Below are positions 25,150 to 36,600 of a DNA stretch of 56,694 nt, piece after piece. Both the position numbers and the translations under genes were made by a program. The notes beneath the pieces were generated by a model. It saw only the letters and a list, made by a program, of their open reading frames with translations, was not told the DNA's origin and ran no database searches. Each line of letters starts with the position of its first letter. The stretch's first letter is position 1. The stretch spans positions 1 to 56,694 of the forward strand of contig JANQEY010000177.1 in assembly GCA_028278125.1 (NCBI GenBank), in the 5' to 3' direction. Origin of the DNA: a bacterium. GTDB lineage: Bacteria > Electryoneota > Electryoneia > Electryoneales > Electryoneaceae.

Positions 25150-28100
25150 CTATTTTATCATAACCATCTTCCTTGCTGCTTTGAAGTCTCCCGATTCAAT
25201 CCTGTAAAAGTAAACGCCGGACGCAATTAAATTCCCGTAATCATCTTTGCCATTCCAGAGTACCTGGTGATGTCCCGGGTTCATCTTGTTGTTCACTAGC
25301 GTTCTTACTTTTTGTCCCATAATATTAAAGATTTCCAGCTTCACTTCTTTGTAATGGGGTAACGTGAAGGAAATAATACAGTCCGGGTTGAATGGATTAG
25401 GATAATTCTGGCTCAGGGAAAATTCCAGCGGAAGTTCATAATCTTCACCCACATCCCAGGCTACAACACTGTCTGCGATCACATAAACATTTGAGTGGTA
25501 ACCGTTCAAACTGGTGGTTATAGACTGCAGCTCTTCACCAGTTCTTTCCCAGGAGCGGTCATTAATAATTTCACTAAGGATATATACAGAATCAGGGTGT
25601 AATCCAAGTTCATCAGTGGGAATATCCATTGTAAACACGGTTGAATTACTGAAGAAATTCATAGCTGATATAACCGGGTATTCACCTTCCAGTGTTCTCA
25701 TCACTGAATAGACAAAGAATTCCTGGTTATTTGTCAACCTCTGGTAATCGCCATACCGTAATGCCGGCAGGTTTTTTCTCGCTTGTATCAAACGACTGTA
25801 ATGCCCAAACATTTCGTTCGGATCATTATCAAAGTTTATAACTCCTCTTTGGGATGTTTCGCCGACTTCCTGCCCGGCATATATCAGTGGAACTCCAGGT
25901 ATTGAGAACAGTAATGTAGCCGCTAACCTGGTTTGATCAGCCGTATGCCCAGCTATAAACCTTGATTCATCGTGATTTTCTATAAACCTGAACGGGTATT
26001 TATAAGCCGGCCAATCAAATATTTCACCCCCGAACTCGTTAATAATCAGGTTATGCAATGCATCCAACCCCCCGGGACCTGGGAAAATTGTATTAAATCC
26101 ATCATGATAGAGCTCCCAGTCATATCCAAGATCAAAACGATCTTCAAGGATACCCCAATCTCTCCCATTAGCCTCTCCAAGGAGGAAAAGTTCCGGTTTA
26201 ATAGTTTTTAGCGCTGTTCTCCAGGACACCCAGAACTGGTCATTTCTTTGCTGGGGTCCCCATGCAACGTCACAACGATATCCGTCAACATCATATTCTT
26301 CTACCCACCAGACACACATGTCGATGAAATATTTCCAGACATCAGGATTGTTAAAATTCAGGTTCGGTAGTGAAAACCAATCGTAATAATACTGGTGATC
26401 TCCGTCTGGATCGCGTGCGTACCAGTCATAATAAGGTGAATATATTCCGAACTGGGTTGCGTGCTGCATAAAGGGATGTTGAATCGAAGTATGGTTAAGA
26501 ACCATATCGAGTATAACTTTCATACCATAACTGTGAGCCTGTTCCACCAGGTAAGCAAAATCGTCCGGAGAGCCAAGGTCTTCATCAATACCGTAATAAT
26601 CAGTGATCTCGTATCCATGAGCAGTTGGACCGGGATTTATTGGAGTTAGCCAGATTGTTGAGACACCTAGATTGTATATCCTCTCCATATCATTGGCTAT
26701 TTCCACCAGGTGATTATCATTGCCATAAGCCCTGACGAATATTTCGTATACAATCGCATCCCTCACCCAGTGAACGGATTCATCCAGCTCAAAAACATCA
26801 ACTGAATCCGGGTAGACTGTCGCTAGTGTGCGGGCATTGGTAACATTTTCATCCGTGTCTTCAATAACCAGGTCAAAATAGTATTCGCCGTGAGTTTCAG
26901 GTATCGTGAACCAGGCTACATCCTGGTCAGTATCTTCAAGGGCTACATCATCCGGATTATTTTCATCGGCAACCCATTGGAAGCTGATGTCCTGGTCATC
27001 CGGGTCGTAGCTTTCGGAAGCATCCAGGTATACCGTATTTCCTTCCAGGCGGTTTTCGAAGACAGCTACAGGTGCATCTTCTACCAGTAATTCATAAACA
27101 ATCGACGGTGATATACCAAGTTCATCAAAGTATGTCGCCTCAGCCCTGAAAGTATTAACACCGGGGTCAAGTGTTATATCAACGTTAAATGTATCCGAGA
27201 CACCTGGAATTTCATGCAGTATTTCACCAAGGTCGGTTGTCTGTCGCACAGTTACGGTTACCGGATCATCAACATCTATTGTGCCAGTTAATGTCCATTC
27301 ATTGCGAATTGTTGGTGCACCACGACTGAGGAATCTTAAAGCCGGGCCATCTGAACCAACATTCGGACCTATTTCATCCGGTTCAATACTGACAAATCCT
27401 CGTCCGATATTATCCAGTGCCGCCGTTCTGTTGGCGTTATAATTTCCAACCAGGATATGTTGAAGTTCACGTGTATCGGTAAACATTACATCATAAATAT
27501 CAGGATCGAATAATTCTTCGATTCCGCCATAATCTTCGTTGACTTCAAAGGTATAACCATCTGCTTCATCACTACTGAAGAAAGAGCATACAGAGAAATA
27601 CCATTCCCCATTATAGCTACCCAGGATACCTTCCAGTTCATCAATTGACAGGGTAAATACAAATATGGATTCATTGACTAAACGATCCGGGTCAACATCT
27701 ACTTCAGAACCTGTCATCACAGGATCACGCTGCGTAATTAAAACATTGTGGACACCTTCTACAGCCACCTCGTCGTCCGGATTAGTCAGGATTAATTGCA
27801 CACCGCTTCCATTCCATTCAGGTGTCGCCATTTCGGTTTCAACCACGGCAGGATTGGCAACAATTCCTGCAAAATCAGAGTTGATCTGCAGCAATACCGT
27901 ACTCATTTCATTATCAAAATCCTCATCCAGTTGAATCTCAAATTGAATTGAATCACCATCTGCAGCTTCATATATATGGAATGATAATAATCCATCCTGG
28001 TTATCCGCAGGTTCCGTATCAGGCAACAGGTAATCACCGTTTCCATTGTTATCCGCTACCCCGTCAACTGCGTGAAAACCGGTATTATCGTCAAAAATCC

Positions 28101-29487
28101 CCACCTGGTGAATACTCTGGAAAACCTCCTGCTGTCCCTCGAAACTTATTTCAAACGTAAGCAGATATAGTCCTTCATCAGTTGCAGGTGGAATATCTAT
28201 CTCAGTGGGATCAAAAAATCCACTTTCTGCATCGTATGTTATTTCGTAATCTTCACCCAGGAAATTCAGGTGAACAACATCTTCAAGTGGATTTTGCAGG
28301 ATATCGTCTGTCCGCACAAAACCATTAACAAAAAACTGATCACCTGGTTCGAAGATTGTACCTTCACGTGGTTCAATATGCCAGAAGGTTGGTTCTTCCC
28401 TGGGTTCGAGGTTTACCAGGCTGTTTCCATACTCTGAACCATCATCAATCGGATTATCCGGATCCGGGTTCCAGATCTGGCCATTTACGACAAATTTATA
28501 AGATGTTGTGATAGCAGGAATATTCATATCCAGCCAGTAAACTCCGTTCTCATCTGGTCCGTTCATGGCATCGCCATCAGTATCCCAGTCGTTAAAAGTG
28601 CCGGCTACATATATCTGGTCTATATAATCAACTGTATATATCGCGAACCTGCTTCTTGTGTCATAATAGAACGTATGCCAGGTATCAGTTACAGGCGGGG
28701 GTTCATCCAGCAGAATATCCCAATTGGCATTGCTGTTGTTATCCCAGTTGGTGCCATCTGTTAAGACGTAATGGATCGAATAGGTGGTATCGTTTGTTTG
28801 AATCTGGATTGACCAGACACCTTCCCCGTCATCGTTTAATGGGGATTGCACAGCCGATGGTGGTGATCCGATCGAACCTTCCGGCCACATATCTTCAGGA
28901 GGCATTTGCCAGTTTCCATGTCCCTGCTCATTCATTCCCCAGTGAAGAGTCACATTGTCCGTACCGTCGGGCAGAGTTCCGGCGTCAAGATTATAATAAA
29001 TGGTAACCAGATCACCCGGTTCAGGTTCTTCCGGTGACCACCATGATACAGTTTCCTCCGTAATAAATGAGATGTTCCAGTTGTTATTGCCATTATTATC
29101 CCAATTATCACCCATATCCGTAAATACAAACTCAATCAGATCCATATCATCAGTTGGATTGATTGTCACAGACCACACGCTGTTTTCACCTTCGATCATT
29201 GGTGATTGACAGGCAAATCCATCACCGGACAGCTGAGATCCATCCGGCCAAATCTCCTCTGGCGGAGCAGCCCAGTTCCCAAGCCCATCAACTACACCCC
29301 AGTGCAGCCAGATTTCATCAGAATCTTCAGGTATGGTTCCTTGCGAGGCATCATAAAAAATAGTGAATTCCTGCCCAATCAATGGCATTTCCGGCTCCCA
29401 CCAGGCCACCTGAGCATTAACCGCTGAAATTGATACAAGAATTACTGTGGAAACTAACAGGCATTTTAAAACTTGAGTGATCTTCAT
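25150..29487 (-). CDS. Large multi-modular GH13 alpha-amylase with type IX sorting domain
   Basis: A 1445-residue secreted protein. Signal peptide about 1-25. Two tandem starch-binding modules of CBM25/26 type (about 27-140 and 147-265; each has a WW.PE start, LHWG and a GxGNW loop). A CBM48-like module (about 275-380; YVAGTFNDWDTDGDAM). A glucodextranase-type DOMON region and E-set domains (about 470-830). A PKD-like domain (about 835-910). A GH13 barrel (about 915-1340) with VILDMVLNH, GYRCDVA (nucleophile Asp), LLGEAN (acid/base Glu) and ENHDESR. It ends with the NYPNPFNP sorting domain (about 1357-1445). It is presumably displayed on the cell surface to attack polymeric starch. Confidence 0.92.
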   Translation of the reverse strand: MKITQVLKCLLVSTVILVSISAVNAQVAWWEPEMPLIGQEFTIFYDASQGTIPEDSDEIWLHWGVVDGLGNWAAPPEEIWPDGSQLSGDGFACQSPMIEGENSVWSVTINPTDDMDLIEFVFTDMGDNWDNNGNNNWNISFITEETVSWWSPEEPEPGDLVTIYYNLDAGTLPDGTDNVTLHWGMNEQGHGNWQMPPEDMWPEGSIGSPPSAVQSPLNDDGEGVWSIQIQTNDTTYSIHYVLTDGTNWDNNSNANWDILLDEPPPVTDTWHTFYYDTRSRFAIYTVDYIDQIYVAGTFNDWDTDGDAMNGPDENGVYWLDMNIPAITTSYKFVVNGQIWNPDPDNPIDDGSEYGNSLVNLEPREEPTFWHIEPREGTIFEPGDQFFVNGFVRTDDILQNPLEDVVHLNFLGEDYEITYDAESGFFDPTEIDIPPATDEGLYLLTFEISFEGQQEVFQSIHQVGIFDDNTGFHAVDGVADNNGNGDYLLPDTEPADNQDGLLSFHIYEAADGDSIQFEIQLDEDFDNEMSTVLLQINSDFAGIVANPAVVETEMATPEWNGSGVQLILTNPDDEVAVEGVHNVLITQRDPVMTGSEVDVDPDRLVNESIFVFTLSIDELEGILGSYNGEWYFSVCSFFSSDEADGYTFEVNEDYGGIEELFDPDIYDVMFTDTRELQHILVGNYNANRTAALDNIGRGFVSIEPDEIGPNVGSDGPALRFLSRGAPTIRNEWTLTGTIDVDDPVTVTVRQTTDLGEILHEIPGVSDTFNVDITLDPGVNTFRAEATYFDELGISPSIVYELLVEDAPVAVFENRLEGNTVYLDASESYDPDDQDISFQWVADENNPDDVALEDTDQDVAWFTIPETHGEYYFDLVIEDTDENVTNARTLATVYPDSVDVFELDESVHWVRDAIVYEIFVRAYGNDNHLVEIANDMERIYNLGVSTIWLTPINPGPTAHGYEITDYYGIDEDLGSPDDFAYLVEQAHSYGMKVILDMVLNHTSIQHPFMQHATQFGIYSPYYDWYARDPDGDHQYYYDWFSLPNLNFNNPDVWKYFIDMCVWWVEEYDVDGYRCDVAWGPQQRNDQFWVSWRTALKTIKPELFLLGEANGRDWGILEDRFDLGYDWELYHDGFNTIFPGPGGLDALHNLIINEFGGEIFDWPAYKYPFRFIENHDESRFIAGHTADQTRLAATLLFSIPGVPLIYAGQEVGETSQRGVINFDNDPNEMFGHYSRLIQARKNLPALRYGDYQRLTNNQEFFVYSVMRTLEGEYPVISAMNFFSNSTVFTMDIPTDELGLHPDSVYILSEIINDRSWERTGEELQSITTSLNGYHSNVYVIADSVVAWDVGEDYELPLEFSLSQNYPNPFNPDCIISFTLPHYKEVKLEIFNIMGQKVRTLVNNKMNPGHHQVLWNGKDDYGNLIASGVYFYRIESGDFKAARKMVMIK

Positions 29488-29576
29488 GATTTACCTCGTA
29501 GTCCTTCAAAATTCATTCTACTGATAATATAAATATACCCTACCCTATTATCATAAAATTCTGAATAAAGAATGTA

Positions 29577-30863
29577 CTATCGAATTTTCACCTGGTAATC
29601 ATACGGCAGCAGGCTGACTGTTAAGTCCGGTCCAATAACGGCAGATACCGGTTCACCGGAAAAATTAATTGCGATAACAATTTCCTCATTTTTAAAAGAT
29701 CGTGTAAAAACAAGCAAATCCTCGCTTCCATCAAAATCCATCCGTTCTAAACCGCCCTTACGTAAAGTCTCATGATTGTTTCTATAATCCAATAAGGCTT
29801 TATAAAAACCTGATACCGCTTCACTGTTCGCCAGCTCCCAGTCAATGGGCTCCCTCTCAAATAATGACGGTTTATGAGAACTTCCCGTCTCCTGCCCATT
29901 ATACATCAAAGGTATACCGGGCAGAGTAAATATCAGGGCGGCATAGGGCTTAACTTCCGGCCATCCAAAAGTTTCGATTGATCTGTTCTCATCGTGATTT
30001 TCCACAAACCTTAATGCCAGGGCATTTTCCGGGAAATTTACATGCCATCTATCGATGATACTCCAGAGGCTGTCTAAATCAATATTCCCTGCTCGATGGT
30101 CTTTCATCCGGTGGTATAAATCCCAATCGTATACAGCATGGAAACCATCATCTATCATTTCCTTTTCCCATGCCTCCGCCAACATAAATACTTCAGGATT
30201 AACAGTGGTTAGTTCAATTATTGTCTTTTTCCAGAAATCATGTGGAACCATTGCCGCTACATCACACCTGTAACCATCAATCTTTACCTCATCAACGAAA
30301 TATGAGAGCATATTACTCAAATATTCCCTAACCTCAGGTTTTTCATAATTCCAGTCGGTTACATCCCACCAGTCCGCTACTTCTCGTGAAAAATTCCCAT
30401 CGTCATCCTTGAAAAACCAGTCCGGATGATTTTCCATCTCCACATGATCATTAGCGCTATGGTTCATAACCATATCGAGTATAACTTTCATATCCTGGTT
30501 ATGGGCACTGTTCACCAACGATTTTAGATCATCCATAGTGCCATATTCCTCGCCTACGGCATAATAATCTCTAACAGAGTATGGACAACCCATCGAACCT
30601 TTACGGCCGACTTCGCCTATGGTATGCACAGGCATCAACCAGATGTTTGAAAAGCCGTATTCTTTAAGGCGTGGTAGATTCTCTTCCAGGGATTTAAATG
30701 TCCCCTCGCCAGAGAATGACCGGACATAAATTTCATAGAGTGGGTACCCATTGAACCATTCACCCTGTTCAAGAGTATCAGTATTCTTCTTTTGAACTGA
30801 TTGGCAGGATAGAATGAGGCTTGCCGAAAGTATCAATGAAAAAATAAGCGCTGGAATTTTCAT
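29577..30863 (-). CDS. GH13 alpha-amylase family lipoprotein
   Basis: The start chosen is ATG 30863, which gives MKIPALIFSLILSASLILSC, a clear lipoprotein signal; the upstream in-frame ATG adds 12 unlikely residues. About 428 residues. Compact GH13 catalytic domain with all conserved regions: VILDMVMNHS, IDGYRCDVA (nucleophile Asp), MLAEAWE (acid/base Glu) and FVENHDENR. A short beta-sandwich closes the protein. It is similar in length and motifs to the catalytic part of the 1445-residue amylase but lacks binding modules, so it probably acts on shorter maltodextrins at the periplasmic face or outer membrane. A terminator-like hairpin separates it from the upstream gene. Confidence 0.9.
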   Translation of the reverse strand: MKIPALIFSLILSASLILSCQSVQKKNTDTLEQGEWFNGYPLYEIYVRSFSGEGTFKSLEENLPRLKEYGFSNIWLMPVHTIGEVGRKGSMGCPYSVRDYYAVGEEYGTMDDLKSLVNSAHNQDMKVILDMVMNHSANDHVEMENHPDWFFKDDDGNFSREVADWWDVTDWNYEKPEVREYLSNMLSYFVDEVKIDGYRCDVAAMVPHDFWKKTIIELTTVNPEVFMLAEAWEKEMIDDGFHAVYDWDLYHRMKDHRAGNIDLDSLWSIIDRWHVNFPENALALRFVENHDENRSIETFGWPEVKPYAALIFTLPGIPLMYNGQETGSSHKPSLFEREPIDWELANSEAVSGFYKALLDYRNNHETLRKGGLERMDFDGSEDLLVFTRSFKNEEIVIAINFSGEPVSAVIGPDLTVSLLPYDYQVKIR

Positions 30864-30903
30864 AATAAATCCGTTGGTAAGATGCAAAATGGAAAACATA
30901 AAA

Positions 30904-30935
30904 TCGGGGAAAGGAAGTTACCTTCCCTTCCCCGC
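30904..30935 (-). terminator. Terminator-like hairpin between starch-binding protein and GH13 genes
   Basis: On the minus strand GGGGAAGGGAAG pairs with CTTCCTTTCCCC (one G-T wobble) around GTAA, followed by GATTTTA. A smaller stem at 30951-30977 (ACTGAGG / CCTCAGT) precedes it. These could partly terminate transcription after the abundant starch-binding protein gene, allowing lower expression of downstream enzymes. Confidence 0.6.
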
Positions 30936-30987
30936 ACAATATTCGACAGATACTGAGGAAAATCAATATTCCCTCAGTTTATATGTG

Positions 30988-32433
30988 TTATTTCATCAGA
31001 ACCATACGCTTCGTTGCAGTCATCGCACCGGCTTCTACACGGTAGAAGTACATTCCACTGGCAAGTGTCTCGGCATTAAATGTCATTGAGTACTTACCGG
31101 CATTCATGTTACCGGCGTTATGGCTGAATACAACCTGACCGTTAACGTTGAAGATTGTTACATTGACATCCGCACGTTGCGGCAGGTTGAAGACAAAGCT
31201 TGTTGACGGGTTGAACGGGTTCGGATAGTTCTGTTCAAGTGTAAAGGTGCTGGGAACAACTGCTGTTTCCAGTTCTTCAACACTCAGGTAGTCGTCATAA
31301 AGATCACCCTGGTCACCGAAAACGTCATTTACCGTCACTTGGCCCAGATCTTCATCGAGGAATACGAACCTGTTTGATTCGACAGCACCTTCAACATCAA
31401 GATCATTAAGACCATACTTGTACTCGAGATCTACTGTTGAACCGGCTGGGAAGATGATATCACCAGTCCAGATTGTACCTTCATCGAGAGCAAGCGTATT
31501 CTCTGCAGGAATGCTGCCCCAGGGCCAGCTGTTGAAGAATCCTGCAACGCCCACTGATTCAATGGTAAATACAGTGTCACCAGACTGAACGTCAACAACC
31601 CAGGCATCCGGATCGTCAATCTTTGCCTGGGCAGCATAAACATCACAGTTGAATGTGACTGTTACATCGGTAAGTGTGAACATATCGGCAGTCTGGTCAG
31701 CAAAAAATACAGGCTCAAGGATTAATTCGCCGTATCCATTTTCATTATCATCGGGTTCCTCACCGGTCGGTGTAAACGGACGATTTGGTGAGCTTTCCCA
31801 GTTATCCTGGCCACCAGCTACAATTACGAATTTATGTTCTGAAGTTACACCAACGCCATGATCAGCGAACTGAATCCAGATAGTCCAGATATCAGTTCCA
31901 GTTTCACGCTCGCATGTATGGGTAGTTCCACCCCATTCGAGTGGTGGTGTTCCCCCGCGAACAACAACAATATCAACATCAGGATCGAAGTTTCCGATCG
32001 CCATCTGTACACTCATATCAACCTGGAAAAAAACTTCGACATCTGTCAGCTCAACAGGTTCCTGGTTATCGAACCAGACAACGTCGAGAATAACTGGATC
32101 TGCGGCAACTGTGAGAGGACGGTTATCTACACCTTCCCACATGGCATCACCTTCAGCAGGCTCGATCACGAACTTGTAACCATATTCACCTTCTGCGATA
32201 TCAAATGTACCGGACCAGATACCTTCACCGGCATCTGACAGGACGAGAGGATCACCATCACCCCAATCGGTAAAATCACCACGAACTACTATATCATCCG
32301 CTAACGGATCAAAGTTTCCAAGTTCATCCTGCCAGCTCATGTTTACCTGGAATGTGACATCTGTCGCGAGAGCAGCTCCCCCAGCGATAGCTATCACAAG
32401 CACTGCAAGTAAAACGTTTTTCAAACTCCTCAT
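30988..32433 (-). CDS. Secreted starch-binding protein with three CBM-like modules and type IX sorting domain
   Basis: A 481-residue protein with a strong GGAG 7 nt before ATG. Signal peptide about 1-23. Three successive CBM20/48-like modules (about 25-130, 132-250, 252-370), each with a V(T/F)FxxxM/D start strand, a VVRGDFTDW/VVRGG-type segment and a (Y/H)KFVI-type strand. There is no hydrolase domain. The C-terminus (about 398-481) is the NYPNPFNP sorting domain ending in KRMVLMK. It probably captures starch at the cell surface, a functional analogue of SusE/SusF, which belong to a different family. The strong ribosome site and trailing hairpin fit a highly expressed surface protein. Confidence 0.88.
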   Translation of the reverse strand: MRSLKNVLLAVLVIAIAGGAALATDVTFQVNMSWQDELGNFDPLADDIVVRGDFTDWGDGDPLVLSDAGEGIWSGTFDIAEGEYGYKFVIEPAEGDAMWEGVDNRPLTVAADPVILDVVWFDNQEPVELTDVEVFFQVDMSVQMAIGNFDPDVDIVVVRGGTPPLEWGGTTHTCERETGTDIWTIWIQFADHGVGVTSEHKFVIVAGGQDNWESSPNRPFTPTGEEPDDNENGYGELILEPVFFADQTADMFTLTDVTVTFNCDVYAAQAKIDDPDAWVVDVQSGDTVFTIESVGVAGFFNSWPWGSIPAENTLALDEGTIWTGDIIFPAGSTVDLEYKYGLNDLDVEGAVESNRFVFLDEDLGQVTVNDVFGDQGDLYDDYLSVEELETAVVPSTFTLEQNYPNPFNPSTSFVFNLPQRADVNVTIFNVNGQVVFSHNAGNMNAGKYSMTFNAETLASGMYFYRVEAGAMTATKRMVLMK

Positions 32434-32469
32434 AATGTTCTCCTCTTTGTTAATAGGATGGCTCCCTAT

Positions 32470-33558
32470 TTAAAACCTTAACCCCATCGAATATTTATGA
32501 ACGTTTCCTAAACGGAAAAAACTCTCAAAAGCATAATCTATAGTAATATTGACCCCTCCGGCAATTCCTAATTTAACACCGCCTCCAAATGTCCAGCCAG
32601 CACCGTTGTCATCCTCTGCCATCACAAGCTTGGATCCACGAAGATCCGGTCGTAGAGCACGATAGCCACCACGCAACATTGCATATTCACGGTAGCCATA
32701 TTCCATCCCCACATTCAAGAATTCCGTATTATCATTCGGGACAACCCAGTCCATGGCCAGGGTCAGCCTGTTTATTCCATCCTCGTAAGGTTCCCCTGCA
32801 ATCCCTAACCTCATTGTTAATGGCAACTTCCATGAATTGGTCTGGATTTCAGACGGGACAAGCTCATTATTTCCTTCCTTATTTGGATCGGGATCGTAGA
32901 AATTTACCAGGTCACGGCCACTCATGGACATTTTAGTACCAAAATTGGCGATGCTCATACCCAGGCGTATATCCTTCAAAGGTGTAATCAGTAAAGTCCC
33001 GATATCAAACGCAAATCCATCGGCGGCTTCATTCCAGATTGCCTGGTGGATATACTTGAGTGATGCCCCGATGGAGAACCTATCATAGAACTGGTAACCA
33101 TAAGATACCCCTGCTGCCAGGTCATAACTGTTGAACATTAGACCTGTACCTTCCTGGTACCTCTCAGTGGTGACCTCCATCTCACCAACTGACAATAGAG
33201 TAGCTGAAATACCTACAGTTCCAGCTTCACCCATGACAAAGGCAGTCCCCACGTAATCAAATGACATATCAGCGAGCCAGGTACTGTGCACAAGGATAAC
33301 TTCCGATTGCTGCATCCGTGCCAGTCCCGCGGGATTCCAGAACAACGAATGAGCATCGTCAGCCATTGCAACAAACGCTCCGCCCATAGCCTGTGGTCTT
33401 GATCCTACACCTATCGTCAGGAATGGTGCCGCTGTTGTTCCTATTTTACTGCCTCTCGCGAACAAAAAAGACGGCAACAGGAATAAACAGACTAATATCA
33501 TCAATATTCGTTTGCCCATAACAGCTCTCGTTTTAAGCATCGAATTATTTATAAACAT
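32470..33558 (-). CDS. PorV/PorQ-family outer-membrane protein
   Basis: Start uncertain: ATG 33558 has AAGG 10 nt upstream; ATG 33519 would give a tighter signal peptide (MGKRILMILVCLFLLPSFLF). The mature sequence begins GSKIGTTAAPFLTIGVGSRP and continues QAMGGAFVAMADDAHSLFWNPAGLARM, the classic opening of PorV/PorQ (UPF0164) barrels of the FadL-like fold, and ends in an amphipathic strand with terminal RF. PorV proteins take part in type IX secretion, receiving cargo; location next to three type IX cargo genes supports a dedicated, locus-specific PorV. Promoter elements are not evident; the gap to the upstream gene is about 57 bp. Confidence 0.88.
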   Translation of the reverse strand: MFINNSMLKTRAVMGKRILMILVCLFLLPSFLFARGSKIGTTAAPFLTIGVGSRPQAMGGAFVAMADDAHSLFWNPAGLARMQQSEVILVHSTWLADMSFDYVGTAFVMGEAGTVGISATLLSVGEMEVTTERYQEGTGLMFNSYDLAAGVSYGYQFYDRFSIGASLKYIHQAIWNEAADGFAFDIGTLLITPLKDIRLGMSIANFGTKMSMSGRDLVNFYDPDPNKEGNNELVPSEIQTNSWKLPLTMRLGIAGEPYEDGINRLTLAMDWVVPNDNTEFLNVGMEYGYREYAMLRGGYRALRPDLRGSKLVMAEDDNGAGWTFGGGVKLGIAGGVNITIDYAFESFFRLGNVHKYSMGLRF

Positions 33559-33615
33559 ATTCAGATACACCTTAATTAAAGGTTTACGGTACAGAACAAC
33601 AGAAACAAATTACAA

Positions 33616-36600
33616 TTATTTAATAATCGCGAACTTACCTACATGCTCACCATAAGGTGAATCAATATGATATATATAGACACCGTAAGCGACGTCCAAT
33701 CCATCCTTTGAACGCAGATCCCATGTTTCACGACCATCATGTATGTCATTGTAGTGCGGGATAGTTTGAACAATTTCGCCACGGATATTGTAGATACGAA
33801 TCGTACATTTATCAGGTAGATGTATAAATGTTATTCTCTGTTCACCACGACCTGAGGTTAAAGGGATCAAGCTCCTCTGTTCCTGTGTGCTGGCGCCAAG
33901 GTAAGGATTCGGGTAAACCTTAATCTTACTAAGGTCCACACGTCCCCTGTCGATCCTCGCTTCTTCAGCAGTAAATGCATACAGGTCATTCGTATCAAAC
34001 GGTTTATACATCTTTAATCTCAGGGTGTCACCGCCAACAGGGCTGTGTATCGTCCCAGCCGCAACACTTGAACCGAAAACAGTTGACCATGTTCCAACCG
34101 TATCAGGGCCTGTATCAGTTTGATCGACTTCCAGTAACATGATGATTGAATCATCTTCGATTGTAGGAACAACGTCAGAGACTGCCGCAACCACAACCAG
34201 TGGATCCTGCCCACCGGTGACATTCCTAACGGTAAAATTAATCGGTTGTTCAGCAAAAGTACGGCTTCCGGGCAGATCACCCGTGTAAGTATATGCCGTT
34301 GAATTACCTACAATTTCATCATAGAAGACAAGCTCATAATCAGCATATCGTTCTTCGCCTGTAAATCCAATTGACCCGAATGAAATGGGAGCAAGGGAGA
34401 ACGAAAGGAGACTGTCTTCTCTAGTAGGACTAACGCTTTGAGGATCACTTCCTGAATACCATGTTGAGCCTTCAACATTAAGTCCACCTGGACGTGACGG
34501 TTTAATGAAATAAGCTCTCATACCGTTAAATAACGGCGTTTCAACGGTGGAATAATTAAGTGTTGTGTTATAGCGACCTGAGGGCAGGCCATACAATGAA
34601 TCGAAATAAGGATTGAAAAGATCTAAGACCGGTCGTTCATCGGTTTCATATTCCAGGGTTCCATTGACATATACATCACCCGTCTCGCTGTCACTCAGGT
34701 AATACCAGGTTCTGATTACTGTATCCGGTTCAGCACCTGATACCTCTTTTTCAAAAGTTATCGTGTAATCCCTGTTTTCTTCTACTTCCCTGTGATCGAC
34801 AACATCGATGTAGACCAATCCATCAGAGAAACCTTCTTCATGGGTTGCAGCACCCACCACGGGTGGTTTATATCCCGCAGCCGGAACAGATGGAGTGACA
34901 AGAACTGTATTTTTATCAAATGTCAGTGTTCCATCCGGCTCAATATTAATCGTTTTAGCTGTTTCTGCAGGGAAAAATGTGACGATTTCCAATGTATCAG
35001 CCGCGCCGGGAATAGTCCCATAGTAACCAAAATCATATGCCGTTACAGCATAAAAATACCGCTGACCATTTTCAACTGTAGTGTCTGTCCAGACATGCTG
35101 GATTCCTGTATTATCACCCAGGTAGTAGCTGACACCGAAGGCAGCTTCTGGGAAGTAACCGAAATTTTCGTTGTCAAGGTCAAACTGGGCAATCGGTTTA
35201 TGGAATACTTTTCGTCCCTTACCATCGGTGATCACAAAGTTTTCCAGGAAGCCGGGATCGGTGGCACGGTAAATCTTATATCCTTCAAAATCTTCCCTGT
35301 AACCTTCCGGCATAGATTCATCAAACGCACTTTCAGCCAGGTCATCCCAGTACAATGTTACCTGGCCGTCACCGGGAACTGCAGTTACCGTTGGTTTTGG
35401 AGGTGGTTTTACAAAATTATAATTGTTGTTATAGATCTGCTGAACGGTCTGTTTATTGTTTGTAATGTCTTCAAGGTCTTCGCCAAAGAATAACGCGACT
35501 GAGAACCGTTCTGTTTTACCCGATGGCAACGGGAAATATCCCGATCCGTAGACAAAGTCGCCATCTTCCGCAACACCCGGAATAACATCAACAAGACCAG
35601 GTAGCATCCTGTTCCAGATATTGTTGTCATCGTTCATTCTCAGACCACCCGGAGGTGAGAAGTATTCGAACGATGTCAGCCCAATCTGGTCAGATTCATC
35701 AATATCCGTTTTGTCAAAATTCGGTTCGCCATCTGATGGTACACCATCCGCTTCACCTATATCACTTGTTCCTGCGGTGCCGTCGAAACCAACATCGTCA
35801 GATAAAGGATCCCAGTCACCATCGTTATCTATTCCGTCGTCTCGCGCTTCGTCGATCATCGGATCATCTAAACCAGCGCCGGATAAATAATTCTTGTAAC
35901 GGAAGTTCAGATGGTCCAGTCGTTTACCACCGACTTCGAGACCCAACCGTTCGTCAATTAACCCGTTAAAATTATCATCAATTCCATTGTTTCCATCTTC
36001 CACATAGTCAATATTCGCGTCTATAATTATATCCTGACCACGAATCGAAGTTAATAACGATCCTGAGTCAGGCATTGTAACCACTGTTCTTTCATAGGTA
36101 TCATAATCTATCAGGACAAGATCATCACCGGCAGGATAACGCCTTCCAGCTACAGTCATTTCATGCAACAAACCCTCAGTGAGCATTGGACTGTCCGGAT
36201 CTTCGCTGTCATTATCGTTATCTATGCCATCAAATGAGTTACCGGGAGATTCAAGGAACGCGTACCCGGCATGTCCCACATTTACTACACCCTCCCTGAC
36301 AGGCACCCATCCGGGTGAGCCAATATCGTCACTATCCCATGAATAGGTGATATCATCGTTTGGATCAAAGAAGGCAAGGTCGTCTTCAGAATCCTGCCGA
36401 CCACCGGAGAGTGTCCCGACAATCATCCCGAAGGCTACTTTATCATAGTTATAGTCACTGATGTTTGTGATCTCGTAATGCCAGATCAGGCAATCTTCTG
36501 CCAGGAAATGTGCCCATTGTAATCCACGGCATCCTACCCTGATACCCACTCCCCTGCGATCCTGGTCCTCAAAAACAGGGTAGAAATAGAAATCTACATT